NCBI GenBank assembly: GCA_019059635.1
Contig: JAGVRJ010000003.1
Span: 1,612,001 to 1,676,000, forward strand
Source: Proales similis
Lineage: Eukaryota > Rotifera > Eurotatoria > Ploima > Proalidae
Length of the DNA: 64,000 nt
Reading direction: 5' to 3'
The position numbers and the translations under genes were made by a program. Position 1 is the stretch's first letter. Each line of letters starts with the position of its first letter. Of the stretch, positions 46,709-57,916 are shown piece by piece. The notes beneath the pieces are model-generated. The model was not told the origin of the DNA. It was given only the letters and a program-made list of their open reading frames with translations, and did no database searches.

Positions 46709-47266
46709 ATGAGCAAGCAGGCAAACAGACTAGGCATTGGCGAGCAGCGCAAAGTCTCCTATGAATTGTTTACATTGACTTATGGTGCATTTGTGGCGCA
46801 ATTGATCAAAGACTACGAGAATTGCGACAAAGTAAATGAACAATTAGATCAAATCGGTTATAACATGGGCGTGCGCATGATCGAGGACTTTTTGGCTCGC
46901 TCGCCTCATGTGCGCCGATGCAGTGATCTAAGGGAGACAGCCGACGTGCTGAGCAAGCAGGCATTTAAAATGTTCTTGGGCATCGTGCCTACAGTGGCCA
47001 ACTGGAATCAAACGTTCGATGAATTCTCATTGATCATTGACCCGAATCCCCTTACAGAGTTCGTCGAGCTGCCCGACGACGGACGTCTCAATCGTCTCTG
47101 CTATTCTCAAGTGATTTGCGGCGCTATCAGAGGCGCGCTTGAAATGGTTCAGCTCAAGGTTGAATGCACTGTCAAGGCTGAGCAGATCAAGGGCGATGTC
47201 AACACAGAAATACGCGTGAAATTCATCGAAGTAATCGCCGATGCAGTTCCCATAGGCGAAGATTAA
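46709..47266 (+). CDS. TRAPPC3: TRAPP complex subunit 3 (Bet3)
   Basis: A single exon of 185 codons (family about 180). Conserved stretches: ELFTLTYGAFVAQLIKDYEN, DQIGYNMGVRMIEDFLARS, FRETAD-like LRETADVLSKQAFKMFLGI, DEFSLIIDPNPLTEFVELP and GALEMVQLKVE. The Cys in VRRCSDL corresponds to the palmitoylated Cys68 of human TRAPPC3, which lies in the hydrophobic tunnel. Bet3 is a core subunit of the TRAPP tethering complexes, the guanine nucleotide exchange factors for Rab1/Ypt1 in ER-Golgi traffic. It is intronless, and converges with PWP2 so closely that the 3' UTR must be short or overlapping. Confidence 0.97.
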   Translation: MSKQANRLGIGEQRKVSYELFTLTYGAFVAQLIKDYENCDKVNEQLDQIGYNMGVRMIEDFLARSPHVRRCSDLRETADVLSKQAFKMFLGIVPTVANWNQTFDEFSLIIDPNPLTEFVELPDDGRLNRLCYSQVICGAIRGALEMVQLKVECTVKAEQIKGDVNTEIRVKFIEVIADAVPIGED

Positions 47267-47347
47267 ACTGCCGGCCAACCGACTTGTCCTTTTAAAACAG
47301 GCAACTTTTTCTAATCTACTTTTTTTTTCTTTATTTTTCTCTATTCG

Positions 47348-50300
47348 TCATTCATCGTCCGAATTCAAGTCCATTTCGTTGTCCGGATTCTCATTCTGAC
47401 CGACTCTTTTACTCTTGAGTTTGCCAAGCGAAAGAATAAAATCAATCGAATACTTGTTCGAATTGCATCTTCGTTTAAGCGATGTTTAAATTGGCAGGTG
47501 GAAAAAAGTAAAAGAAAAAGAAAATTTACATTTTAGCCATATCTTCGCACTTTTTGGTCAAACTCTTCTCTAGATTGCAAAGCGTTCCCAGAATGGCGTT
47601 GGATCTTGTTTTGAGCTGATTGCCGTGCTTATAGAGAATGTAATGGCACCAGATTAAATAGAATTCAATGTGCGCCGATTTCTCGAGTTGTACAGAAACG
47701 AAATCGAGCAGCTTGTTTACATAGGTGTCTGACAAGCCCTGTACGACTATGTCAATCCAGGCGGTGGGCGTTTTTTCCATCACAGCACAAATGAGAGCAG
47801 GCTCGTTAAGACGCAAGGCTTGCATTAGTGCCAGCGAGAAATCTTGCCGCTCAATTGAATCGAGCACACTGCTCGGTGTTATGTCCATTTCGAGCTCGAA
47901 TGGGTCGAACATCAGTGTAGCGTCGGCTGAGTAAATCAGTAGACCTTCAGTTGTGCATGCACTCCATGCGCGACCAGTCGGTGAAAATCGAACGCAGGAC
48001 ACTTGAATTTCTGGTTTGAATGCTCTAGAGCTGAAATCGCCTTTGACCACTCCGGGCAAGCTAAGCTTTTTATTGTCGAGGCTGTCCTCGGCCTTCTCCT
48101 CGATAAGATCCTTGTTACCCCATTCGGTCATTCGCCTTCGATCGAGAAATTCCTTTCCAACACTTCAATCCAAAACATATCCTTCGACTTGAATTAAAAT
48201 AAAAGCTCTTACGTCAATACCGTCAAAGCTCTTGTTGCGCGATATCTCAAAACGCTTCACCAAGATTTCCTCGCGAACGTTGTAAATACAAACATATTTG
48301 GATTTACCACCTGCAATCAAGTATTCGCCGTCTACTGTGAAACAAAGCGATCGAAACGATCTATTCGAATGAAACAGTCATCTTGAATGAAAAAATCAAC
48401 AAAAAGTTCGAATCTTACTTGCCAAACTGAAGCTTTTTCGCAGTAACTTTGTCAGTGTCCTTGCGTGAATAGCCGAGATCATGTTTACATTCGATTGTGT
48501 GAACAACAGCTTGTTGCTCTGTCTCGCCAATGTCGATTATTACAATCTGTGCGTCCAAAGTCGCGCAGGCCACATGCTTTCCATCAGGGCGGAATGTGAG
48601 CGCCAACACATCCGAAGAAAGGGTGTAGGCTTCGCGGGCTCCGTTTGAATCCAGAATGTCCCAAGTGCGGCAGGTCTTGTCCCATGAGGCGCTGGCCAAC
48701 ACCGGCTTGGCAGCCGAGTTGAAGCTTATCGAACTTATCGGGCCTTCGTGTCCACTCAGAGTTTGAACAAGGTGTCCTGTTTGCATTGACCAAACATAGA
48801 TATCGAAAAAGTCGAAGCCACCGGCTGCGACAAATTCGCCGCTTGAGTCTAGAGCGAGGCAAGAGAATTGCACTGGCTGAGGAGTTGTGAACGTTCGAAA
48901 ATTTCTGTATCGATTGAGGTCAAATGCTCGAACCGTTCCGTCAAGTGACGACGAGCATATGACTTGCCCGTTTGATTTGAACTCAATTCCAGTCACAGCA
49001 GCGTTGTGCTCGTTGAATGTCACAAAGCACTGAGCACTCAAAGTGTTCCAGACTTTGATTTTTCCGTCTTCACCTCCCGATGCCATATACAAGCCTGACG
49101 GTGAGTACGCCAGTTGGTTCATGTTGTTGAAATGGCCTTGTTGTTTAAGAACGTAGGTTTCCGATTGCCATTCCCAGACTAGGAGCTGGCCAAGTCCTTC
49201 GCAGGCCAACGCTATCCAGTCGCCAGATTTGTTGAAGCAGCACGAAGTAATCGGCTGATCAGAAATGCTTTAAACAAATTGAACTCAGTCTGAATGCAGA
49301 AACGATGCTTTTCAAGTCATACCTCAGTGAATGAATCAGATTAAATTGAGGCAATTCGTGCAATAGGAATGATCCGTTTGAAAATGAAGAAACAAGAATT
49401 TTGTTGTTCTTGTGATAATCACAGCTCAGAAGACCAACCGGTTGACTTAACTCGAGCGCATCTCGAATTCCGAATTTGGCCTTTTTTCGGTAATGAATGG
49501 TGAACTTTGGCGAATCGCATTCAGTTTGGGAGTTTTTCCCATTCTTTGAGTTGAGATTATCATCCTCGAGATTAAGCTGACTCGAATCCTCTTCTTGCTC
49601 CTCTTGAGTTTTTTCGCTTTTTATCAAGCCCGACAGAGCAGTGTCACACTCCCAGACGTTGAGGCGACCATTTCGACTCACAGTGTATAGATTTAGCGAG
49701 TTTTTCTCAAAAAAGCAGCCCACAATCGCCTCATTGTGCCCTCCGAGAACGTAACATGTGAGATTTTTGAAGAAATCAGTGGCATGTACTCGCGTGCTCA
49801 TATCAGCAGAGCCGACTGCCAGCGCCTGCGAGTCACTGCTCCAGTCTAAACAGACGTTCTCATCATAGGCACCGTAGAAAGTTCGTCGAAGTGAAAATGG
49901 ATTAAATTGACGATTTCTGCCAGGCGCGTCAAATAGCAAGACTCTGTTTTCTTTGCAAACTGCGAATTTCCTAAAAGCAAACAAGAAAGAAACAATTACC
50001 TTTCCTCTCCTACTCCTTCGAGTTTTAGACTTTTACTTACGTGCCATCTGGACTGAACTGAACGGCATGACATTTACGAGCAAAGTTAAATCGATGGATT
50101 ATTGATTTGCTATGAGTGTTGCATAGGAAACATTCGCCTTGGTCATTGATAAGCAATATCAATAGACCATCCGGTGAAATAGCCGAGCAAGTGATGTTGA
50201 ATTTGGTCTCAACAGGGAGTGTTTCAGCTTTGTTGTTTTTCAAATTGTAAACTGTAATTCGATTTCCAACTGGGCTGATGAGTGAATCGCCGTCTGGTGT

Positions 50301-50423
50301 AAACAATACATTTCCTTTTGTGTAAACGGTTCCAAGTAAATTGGAAAACTTAAAGGTTACGCGTGATAAGATGGTTAAATGAGTCGAAAAGTGGCAAAAA
50401 ATTACCCTAAAATTAAACTTCAT
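47348..50423 (-). CDS. PWP2: Periodic tryptophan protein 2, U3 snoRNP/SSU processome
   Basis: Seven exons on the minus strand: 50423-50406, 50348-50041, 49970-49323, 49267-48419, 48360-48213, 48152-47530 and 47468-47348, giving 904 aa (human 919). Start MKFNFR then FSNLLGTVYTKGNVLFTPDG and ISPVGNRITVYNLKNNKAET match the PWP2 N-terminus. Repeated WD motifs follow (GQLLVWEWQSETYVLKQQGH, GKIKVWNTLSAQCFVTFNEH, DGTVRAFDLNRYRNFRTFTT, FDIYVWSMQTGHLVQTLSGH, ASASWDKTCRTWD). The C-terminal UTP12-like domain has EFLDRRRMTEWGN and FSPTGRAWSACTTEGLLIYS, and the tail is acidic. Known role: UTP-B subcomplex of the small-subunit processome for 18S rRNA maturation. Minus-strand AATAAA (TTTATT at 47330-47335) is 13 nt past the stop. 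Confidence 0.97.
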
Positions 50424-50866
50424 TGTGTCTAGAAACACAAGGAAAATCTGACTGGACCGCACAAATATATAGCAATCAACTAAGTCCAAAGAGTTTGCTA
50501 AAACGCAAGGAACCATGTGCGGGAGTAGTGAAAGTCAGAATTAACAAAACATAAAGTTGGGAGACGATTTAAATTGAAATAAAACAGTTTAGATTAAGAA
50601 CCAAATTAAATAAAAATAATTCTTGGTCAGCTAAAAAAAAAAGAATAAATTAATCGTTTAAGAATACTTCCTGGATAAATAAATGAAAAATTTAAACTAT
50701 AATAAAAATCTTCAAACTATAATAAATCTTTTATACTTGGCCGAATCACACAATATGCCGCTGAGTTCGCAACCACCTGATTCTTAAGTCTGGAAGATAA
50801 ATATGGATGATAAAGTGAGGCAGCAAAATGATGGAATTGTATCCTAAAAAATTGAAAAAGATTAAA

Positions 50867-51002
50867 TCGAAAAGTTGAGATTATTTCGAGCATCGCTTTC
50901 ACACGTAGAACAGAGTGGCCAAACGACGGCCTAGCGAGGGCTGTGTGTACACACATTTCTTTCTTTCCGCTTCGAAATGAATCAGAACATTGAGCTCAAC
51001 AC
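50867..51002 (+). repeat. 136-bp promoter/start block, copy 1
   Basis: Identical over 136 bp to 52193-52328. It spans about 110 bp upstream of the ATG plus the first 26 coding bases of paralogue A. Inside lies a 14-bp perfect palindrome (TGTGTGTACACACA, 50942-50955) about 22 bp before the ATG. Confidence 0.95.
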
Positions 51003-52029
51003 AATGCAGCAAGCTGCGTCCCAGCCGATGCTGGCACCTGGAACAGCTCATCAATCGGTGATATGGCTGCCTCAACACCAGCCTGTGTCAACACTTGCAG
51101 GTGTACAAATTGCCCCGATATGTACCACTATGAACGGCGTTAAGGTTGGCTTTGTTATTTAGCTTTTGCGTTTTTGAACATTTTGCTATAAGCGGTGATT
51201 TTGGCTGGGTTATGGACAGTGTTGGCTTCCTCCGCTATCTATTTTGGAAAATTATAGCAAGAGTGAGTTGATTTATATTGCTTCACAACAACAAAAGATC
51301 ATTGATGGTAAGTTATCTTTTTCTAATTGAGTGTATTGCTTTTAATAATTTTGCGAAATGAAGAACTTGAAAAACGATCAGATGGTGAGTCAACTTTTGC
51401 AATTTTTTTACGCTTTCCTAATTTCTCAGTTTGAAAGCCGGGCTTTTACGACATGTGTGTTTATCTTATTTTTATCTCCTTCAGCGGTTTGGCAGCAGGT
51501 TTCTCGGCCACGTACTTTAGGATGCCTCCTAGTTGGCTTCCAGTCACAGTTCCTCAGTTTCTTTCTCATCTTTTGTCGATCGCATCCGCCTTTTTATCAA
51601 TTGTAAAGACTCTAACTGATGAAAAAGAATTCACAATCTTTTTTGCAGTACTTGCCTTGTTATTTGAAGGCGTTTCAAAGTTTTTAGGGGCATCTAGTAT
51701 TATTGCTATGTTCGCTCTCCACAATCACATTTTTAACTGTAACACAACATCTAACGCCACAGCTGTCATTGATAATCAATCATACAACTGTTCTGTTTGA
51801 ATAAATCAGTATTTTCTGAGAATTGTGATATTCTTATCAATGAATAGATCAAAATGCTTACTAAATTTGATTGCGTAAAGAGGAAAAAGATCTTGGCTTT
51901 CACATTAAACGATACTGGAGAATGATCTTCGGGAAAAAGGACAGCAACGAGAAAATAAAGCAGGTAAATGAAAGCTTAAGGCGACTCTCTATTCGACTAG
52001 TACTCTAATCATTTAATCTGAAGGAATGA
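50977..52029 (+). CDS. Tandem paralogue A, unrecognised, with membrane segments
   Basis: Exons 50977-51144, 51220-51307, 51364-51384 (21-nt microexon), 51496-51797, 51883-51963 and a 6-nt coding end at 52024-52029 (GAATGA), in phase, 221 aa. It starts MNQNIELNT, shared with paralogue B. The N-terminal 55 residues are Gln/Pro/Ala-rich. Exon 2 (LSILENYSKSELIYIASQQQ) aligns with paralogue B (FDLENLTKSQWIIIIAYQQG). Exon 4 adds hydrophobic segments (FLSHLLSIASAFLSIV, FTIFFAVLALLFEGVSKFLG and IIAMFAL) and N-glycosylation sites, and is absent from B. Exon 5 (KDLGFHIKRYWRMIFGKKD) is a basic tail almost the same as in B. No family is recognised; the hydrophobic part recalls MS4A/MARVEL-type proteins only loosely. 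AATAAA lies at 52099-52104. Expression and splicing are unproven. Confidence 0.6.
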
Positions 52030-52192
52030 GCTCATGAAAAGCCGCCTAAATTCAAATTGGTCAAGTTAAATAAAGATTAATGTATCAAATTTCTATTTAA
52101 TAAATAAATAACTTTTTCATAGGTTAATTCGAATTTTGAGTATTGAACACAACCACGATTTATTATTGTGGACAAACATAGGGAAATTTAAT

Positions 52193-52328
52193 TCGAAAAG
52201 TTGAGATTATTTCGAGCATCGCTTTCACACGTAGAACAGAGTGGCCAAACGACGGCCTAGCGAGGGCTGTGTGTACACACATTTCTTTCTTTCCGCTTCG
52301 AAATGAATCAGAACATTGAGCTCAACAC
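52193..52328 (+). repeat. 136-bp promoter/start block, copy 2
   Basis: The second identical copy of the block at 50867-51002, here in front of paralogue B (ATG at 52303). The 14-bp palindrome is at 52268-52281. Confidence 0.95.
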
Positions 52329-52996
52329 CGTGCAAGCATCTACTTCACAAGAAGTTCGAGCATCCGGAGACTTGAACCCAGATGAAGAGCAGCGCCAATA
52401 TCACCTTGTGCTAACAAAGACCGACCTTCTTATTGTTCCAAAATTCGCATGTAGCAATGCAGGAGGTGTTACGGTTTGTTGAATGAACATTTTTTGAAGT
52501 CCACACGCGTTTTGTTTTGCTAATGTGAATTAGGTGGCACAATTGTTTAATTCCCAACATCCGGCATTTGATTTAGAAAATTTAACCAAAAGTCAGTGGA
52601 TTATCATTATTGCATATCAACAGGGAACTATCCAATGTGAGAAAACTTTAAGAAAATCAGATTTACTGATTCTTTTAGAATTATTGAATGCTTCTATCAC
52701 TCAGACTACCAAGATAAAATCGATGGTAAGCCAATACCTCGGTTTTTTCAAGATCTTGGGGCACCACCCGACGGTGAGCATTCTTGGCTATTTATAAGCG
52801 CTTTACAGATTTCTGAAAGCTAGATTTTAAACGAATTTTATGTTAAGAGCAAAAAGATCTTGGCTTTCACATAAAACGATACTGGCAAATGATCTTCGGT
52901 AAAAAGGACAACTACGAGAAAACGAAGCAGGTAAGAGAAAGCTAAAGGCCTTTCTCTATCCTACCAGTATCGTGATTATTTGCTTAAAAGGAATAG
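52303..52996 (+). CDS. Tandem paralogue B, unrecognised, no membrane segment
   Basis: Exons 52303-52473, 52534-52725, 52850-52930 and 52991-52996 (GAATAG), in phase, 149 aa. A longer second exon ending at 52773 would give 165 aa. The first nine residues (MNQNIELNT) equal those of paralogue A, then the N-terminus differs (VQASTSQEVRASGDLNPDEE). The middle has FDLENLTKSQWIIIIAYQQG, related to A, and continues through LLILLELLNASITQTTKIKS. The last exon (KDLGFHIKRYWQMIFGKKD) is 81 nt long as in A, with mostly conservative or silent differences. The hydrophobic exon of A is missing, so the product looks soluble. No family is recognised. AATAAA lies at 53045-53050. Confidence 0.6.
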
Positions 52997-53178
52997 TTTT
53001 CCAATTAAAATAGAGCTCTTTGCCGAACCAAGTTATTGAACAAAAATAAACTTTTCGCTTAATTGAGTTAAAACTTTTCTATTCGCAAAGCGACCAATGA
53101 ACGCCACCAACTTAACATTCTTTACGCATATATGCATCACATTTAGCCAATTTGATTTCCAAATAGAAACACTTAGAA

Positions 53179-56100
53179 ATGGAGTATACTCTGAAACGGC
53201 CCAAAAGACTCGGCCAGGAGGGCGAAGAGGATTTGATAGAGTACCAGGATGATTTCTTTAAAACGCAACAAGGCCGTCCAGCTGCTAAAGTCGTCCGAAC
53301 CTCTGCCGCCTCAGAACCAACCGCTGAAATAAGACAAAGGGAAGAATTCAATCGTAAGTTGGCCCAAATCGTCGATCGTTTTTTGATTTTTTTTTGATAA
53401 ATAAGCATTAGTCGAACATGACTCTGCGGTTCTGAAGAGCGTTCTTGGTGAAATTGTTGAGAAAGAGATGCCTTTACCCAGCCAAAATAGTGAGTCGATT
53501 CAGCCAATAGCAATACACGCACCAGAGAAGATTGCGATCAAAGAACTTGGCAAAGACACAGGACGCAAATCGCTTTTCGCACGAAATCTTGAACGTCAAG
53601 GGAAGCTAAAGCGAGCCCACGAACTAAGCATTCCTCTTAGTTCTTCAGATTCAACAAAAAATGCCAAGATAGTCAGTTCAAAGTTTATTAGCGGAGAAGG
53701 TATCGGCAATAGCCAGGAACTGAAAGCCATTCACTGCGAAAACGTTGAACGTCTTTCTCAAATGTCGGCTGAAGAAATAATAGCCGAACAGAAGAAGTTA
53801 CTAAATCAGATGGATCCGAAGATAATCGCTCTCATAAAGCGTCGCCACAAACCAGATCAGCAAAATCAATCGAATGAACAAGCTAACCATCACCCTGTGA
53901 CTGAACCCACTAGTTGCTTAAGTAAAGAGGAGATTTTGGACTCGCTTCCTATCAAGCCACAAAAGAATTGGGTTAATATGAACAGGATAGAGTACGAAAA
54001 ACTGGAGTGGATGATTAGTTCTGGCAGAATGGCCGAAGCTGTTGGCAATAGTGCCACTGCTCGCTTTGACTTTAAAGGCAATCTACTGGATCCTGAGGAA
54101 GATGTGCCTGTTACTAAAGCCCTTCATCACCACGGTCGGGAGCCCGATGCAGCTGGATACGCTCTGGACGAGCTATTCCATCTGGCACGAAGTCAATTCA
54201 AACAGCAAAAGATTCTGGCCATTAAGACACTTGGCAACATATTGAGCCAATGCCATAAGGGAGCATACTTTGAGACAATCAAGACACCTGAGCATGAACA
54301 AGATGACGGAGATCATCTGCTTGAGCAGCTTATCGACGGTGGCATTCTTCTCTTGCTAAGACTGAGCCTAGACGACCAAGTTGAGTCAGTCGTGGATGTT
54401 TCACTAGACGCGCTTGGCAATCTCTTGCAGCCCGCTGGTCAAGAAGAAATACTCGACTATTTCTTCGACCTCACAGGACACACTATGCCGAGTCTGCACC
54501 CGTTTTCAAATATATTCAAAGATACAAGCACGTCACTGGAAATGAGTGAAAACCTGGAAGTGAGAAGACGAAAAGAACTGAACGAGCTAAGTGACGATCA
54601 ATTCATACGACAGGATTTGATTCGGGGCCTTGCTCGAATGAGCATTTTTGAAAGATTCTATTATCTAGTCAATTCATTTCAGGCTGTTCATTGTGGCCAC
54701 ATGTTTCAGAGAAATATTTTCAAAATTCTATTTCGATGCTTAAGGCACTCGGCCGATTTCACCCAGGAGATTGTTACTCGATATTCACATCTTTTAGAGC
54801 TACTGATACGACAGAACCTTCCGATTTCAGTAATCTCGCAAGCCGATAATTTGGAGGAAAATTTAGAGAGAGCTGCCTGTGCTCTAAAGCTTGTTCGTTT
54901 GATTTGTTGCGCGGGAGCTCATCTCTCTCTGAGAATCTGGCAGCAATTTGATATTCTTCCCAGACTCGGCGTTTATCTCTCACTAGACAAGTGTCTTGAC
55001 TCTCGCACACCAAGTGACAGTGTTTACAAAGTTCAAATTGAAGTCATTCGCCTGCTCACTGTGCTCTTATCATATGACAACAATCATCAAGTCACAAGCT
55101 ACTGTGTCGACTGCCATGAACTTCTGCTCAGTTTGTTCTTCATTACGCTTAAACAGGCCAACAGTGACTTGATTGCTGCCCAACTCTTCCGGGCCCTTTT
55201 AAATCTGTTCACAAAGTTTGCCTTTTCTACTCGACAAGTAGAACCAAATTTTAAATGTGAACTTTTAACCAGTGTATTTAATCATGTGAACCAATTATCT
55301 CACGAGCTTATTTTGACTGGTGCATTTGAGAATAGCCTCAACTTACTCGCCGCCTGTCTTGAATTTAGTTCAAATTACGTTGAAAATTTTGAAAAGATCG
55401 CACCCTTGCCTGGAGCCGATTTAGCGTCAAAACGCCAGACTCTCTTGACGGCATTAGCAAGCAAAATTCTTCTTCCGCTGCTGGAAGATGAGCTTAAGTT
55501 AGACCAAAAAGTTCTTTCTCAAATTGTTACGCAGTCAACAACTGCTGGGAGCGAATATGCCCGCGTTGCCCAGAATGACTTGCCGTATTTGCCTACCCTT
55601 TGGGATCAAGTGAACGAGACCTACCCATTTGCATTTCTTGCCTCATTCACAAAACTTATTCACCTGTGTCTCAAGTATAATCACAAGCAGCGCCAGCTTG
55701 ACGACTGTATCGAAAAACTGGCAGCAAAATCTTATCTCAGTGCCTATCTCAAGCGATTTCATGCTCAAACAAATCAACTCAAGTCATCTAAAGCCTATTT
55801 TAGAGAGCACTGCGAGTCTCGCTTTGTTCTTAACCTTCTTTTGATCTCAGACCGATTCAGCGAGGTAAAAAATGCCCCTCTTTTCAAAACTTGAGAGTAA
55901 TCTCGAACCAACCCAGTTGAAGGGAAAAGAACTGGCAGACTATTATTCAGTCGGACAAACCCTGATGCTAAAATTAAAAAAAGCGGACAAAGCGATGGGC
56001 AAAGAACTTTTGAAATGGCTGTTTGATCCGAAGCGATGGACTGGCTTGCTCTCTAATGGCGGAGAAAGTCATATGCTGTTGAACAAGCGTTTTCAGCAAC

Positions 56101-57304
56101 TTCATTTAACAGAGAGTGTTGATGTCGAGTTTATAGCGCCCTGGAGCAGCTCGGGATGCTATGAAACATTGAATTTTAGCCAAGACTATTTAAGTGAATT
56201 GGAAAGAGGCCAGATCTATGGTTCACTTGGTCAAATGCTGCTCACATATGCAGACAACATTCTCGGGCCAAAATCAGGAGCCGAAACGCTTGACATCCCT
56301 CCACAAAGCCTTTTTGACTGTACAGACTTCACAAACGAGCACTTATTCCCATCTGATTGGATGTATGAGCCGATACGTAATGAACTGCGCAAAACCGAAC
56401 TAGAAAGAAAATCACTTCAGCCCGTTGAGAGGGATGCAGCAGAGTCGATCTCGATCGTGGTTAACTGCTTGAAATACATTTACTTACTTGAGACGTTTTG
56501 CTCAGACTATATGGAGAACAATTTGGACCCACTGGTCCGATATGGCAAGCTCCTGTACGTTTATTCTTTTGAGCCAGACGTCTTCCTCGACAAACAAATA
56601 TTCACGTTCATGTTTCTGCTCTTTTTCAAATATTGCCGCGATAGTAAGCGCCCATTGGAGAGACTCGATTTTGACACCAAATTAGACTCTATAATATCCT
56701 TCTATGATTTCTTTCAAAGTCTTCTCCAACATTACGAATCGAGTTCATTCGGCGATTTCTTGTTTGCCTCGTTCCTAATTGTGCCTCTTCAACAACAGTA
56801 CTCAGCCAAATTTAGACAGCTGTTCTGGTCGGACTTTTCCCACTTGTTCAAGTTCATTCGATTCGATTCAAGTAAGCAGAGGCTTCTGATTCCGGTCAAG
56901 AATTACTTGCAGCCGGCGGAGAAAAGTCTTCACTTGATCAGACTGTACAGCCAAGTTGTTCTTGATCAGTCAGAACTCAACATGATACGAGATTCGCGTC
57001 TGGGCTATTCCATTGTAATATCACATCTCAACTCCTTTATCTTTGAGCAGGTGGACCCTAAAGAGAAAAAGGTTGAATTTGAATTCAAAAAGTTGTTGAT
57101 CCAGAAATTCTCTAGCCTCAGCGATTCGGTAATAGCCTATTGACTTTAAGGAGAGTGCTTCGAATGCTTAATTTTGATAAATTAAAGAAACTAAAGAACG
57201 ATTTGTTCCTTTTCAAATCCGTGAACGAGACAACCTTGGAAATCGAGTGGTTCCAGTCGTTGCCATCAATAAGGAAAGAATGGATGAACCGCATGCAAAT
57301 TTAA
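53179..57304 (+). CDS. RPAP1: RNA polymerase II-associated protein 1
   Basis: Four exons: 53179-53353, 53412-55864, 55917-57091 and 57151-57304, giving 1318 aa (human 1393). The N-terminal region has KSLFARNLERQGK, then HCENVERLSQMSAEEIIAEQ and LLNQMDPKIIALI (RPAP1 N domain). The middle domain has QKNWVNMNRIEYEKLEW, ARFDFKGNLL, HHHGREPDAAGYALDELFHL and RSQFKQQKILAIKTL. The rest is alpha-helical, HEAT-like, ending with SFGDFLFASFLIVPLQQQYS, VISHLNSFIFEQ and a conserved tail (WFQSLPSIRKEWMNRM). Known role: links RNA polymerase II assembly and nuclear import with Mediator. The final exon is joined through a GTTGTT donor. The TAA stop (57302-57304) overlaps an AATAAA at 57303-57308; a second AATAAA at 57359-57364 is the likelier signal. 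Confidence 0.94.
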
Positions 57305-57916
57305 TAAACCAAACCGAAACAAATTTTAAAGCATCTGTCTTTTAAAGTAGCAGCTGCCAATAAAACATTTGTGAGTTCCTCATGACTTTTTTGTCTTGAT
57401 TTAAGTCATCGTCGTGTCAATCATTGAAAAAGTCTTTGAAATTCAACCTTCACTCATATCTTATGTAAAATCAAAAAGGCGAATGAGCCGCCAGAGATGT
57501 TCAAACTTGTTCGATTGAAACTTTTAAACGTTTCTTGACTTTTATTCACTTTTCTATGAACTCTCTACTTATAAAAGCCTGCAATTCGTTCTAGAAATTC
57601 CAAGTAATGTTTTTTTCTCACAAACGTTTATTCTGCAACTTCAATTTCTACTGTCCAAAGAAGTTCTATTAACATAGTGCTTTGAGTTTTCATTTTTCGG
57701 TCAGTCGTTCTTCTCATTGTTCTGTCATTTTTTGGGTGCCATTAAACCGCACTCAATCGGATTCCTTAAAATAAATCACATAAATTAAAGTTTTGATTGA
57801 CATAATTTGTAAACAATATTAAAATAAAGAGTGAACTAAGAAGTCTGTTTAGCTATGGCCTGAAAAAAGGATTGAAACTATTGATACACCATCTAGACAT
57901 TTAGACCTTCTACGTA
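57305..57916. other. Intergenic 3' flanks of RPAP1 and LMO7-like gene
   Basis: AT-rich region between converging genes. AATAAA at 57359-57364 fits RPAP1; minus-strand AATAAA (TTTATT at 57541-57546 and near 57627) fits the LMO7-like gene. No gene is seen. Confidence 0.55.

Noticed and set aside
51193-51252. Hydrophobic frame (VILAGLWTVLASSAIYF) as an extra membrane exon of paralogue A
   Set aside because: It hits a TAG before any usable donor. The alternative frame from 51220 is open, in phase and similar to paralogue B.
47524-53522. Scattered minus-strand frames over RPAP1 and the tandem pair
   Set aside because: Short, no ATG context and no similarity; they overlap well-supported plus-strand exons.
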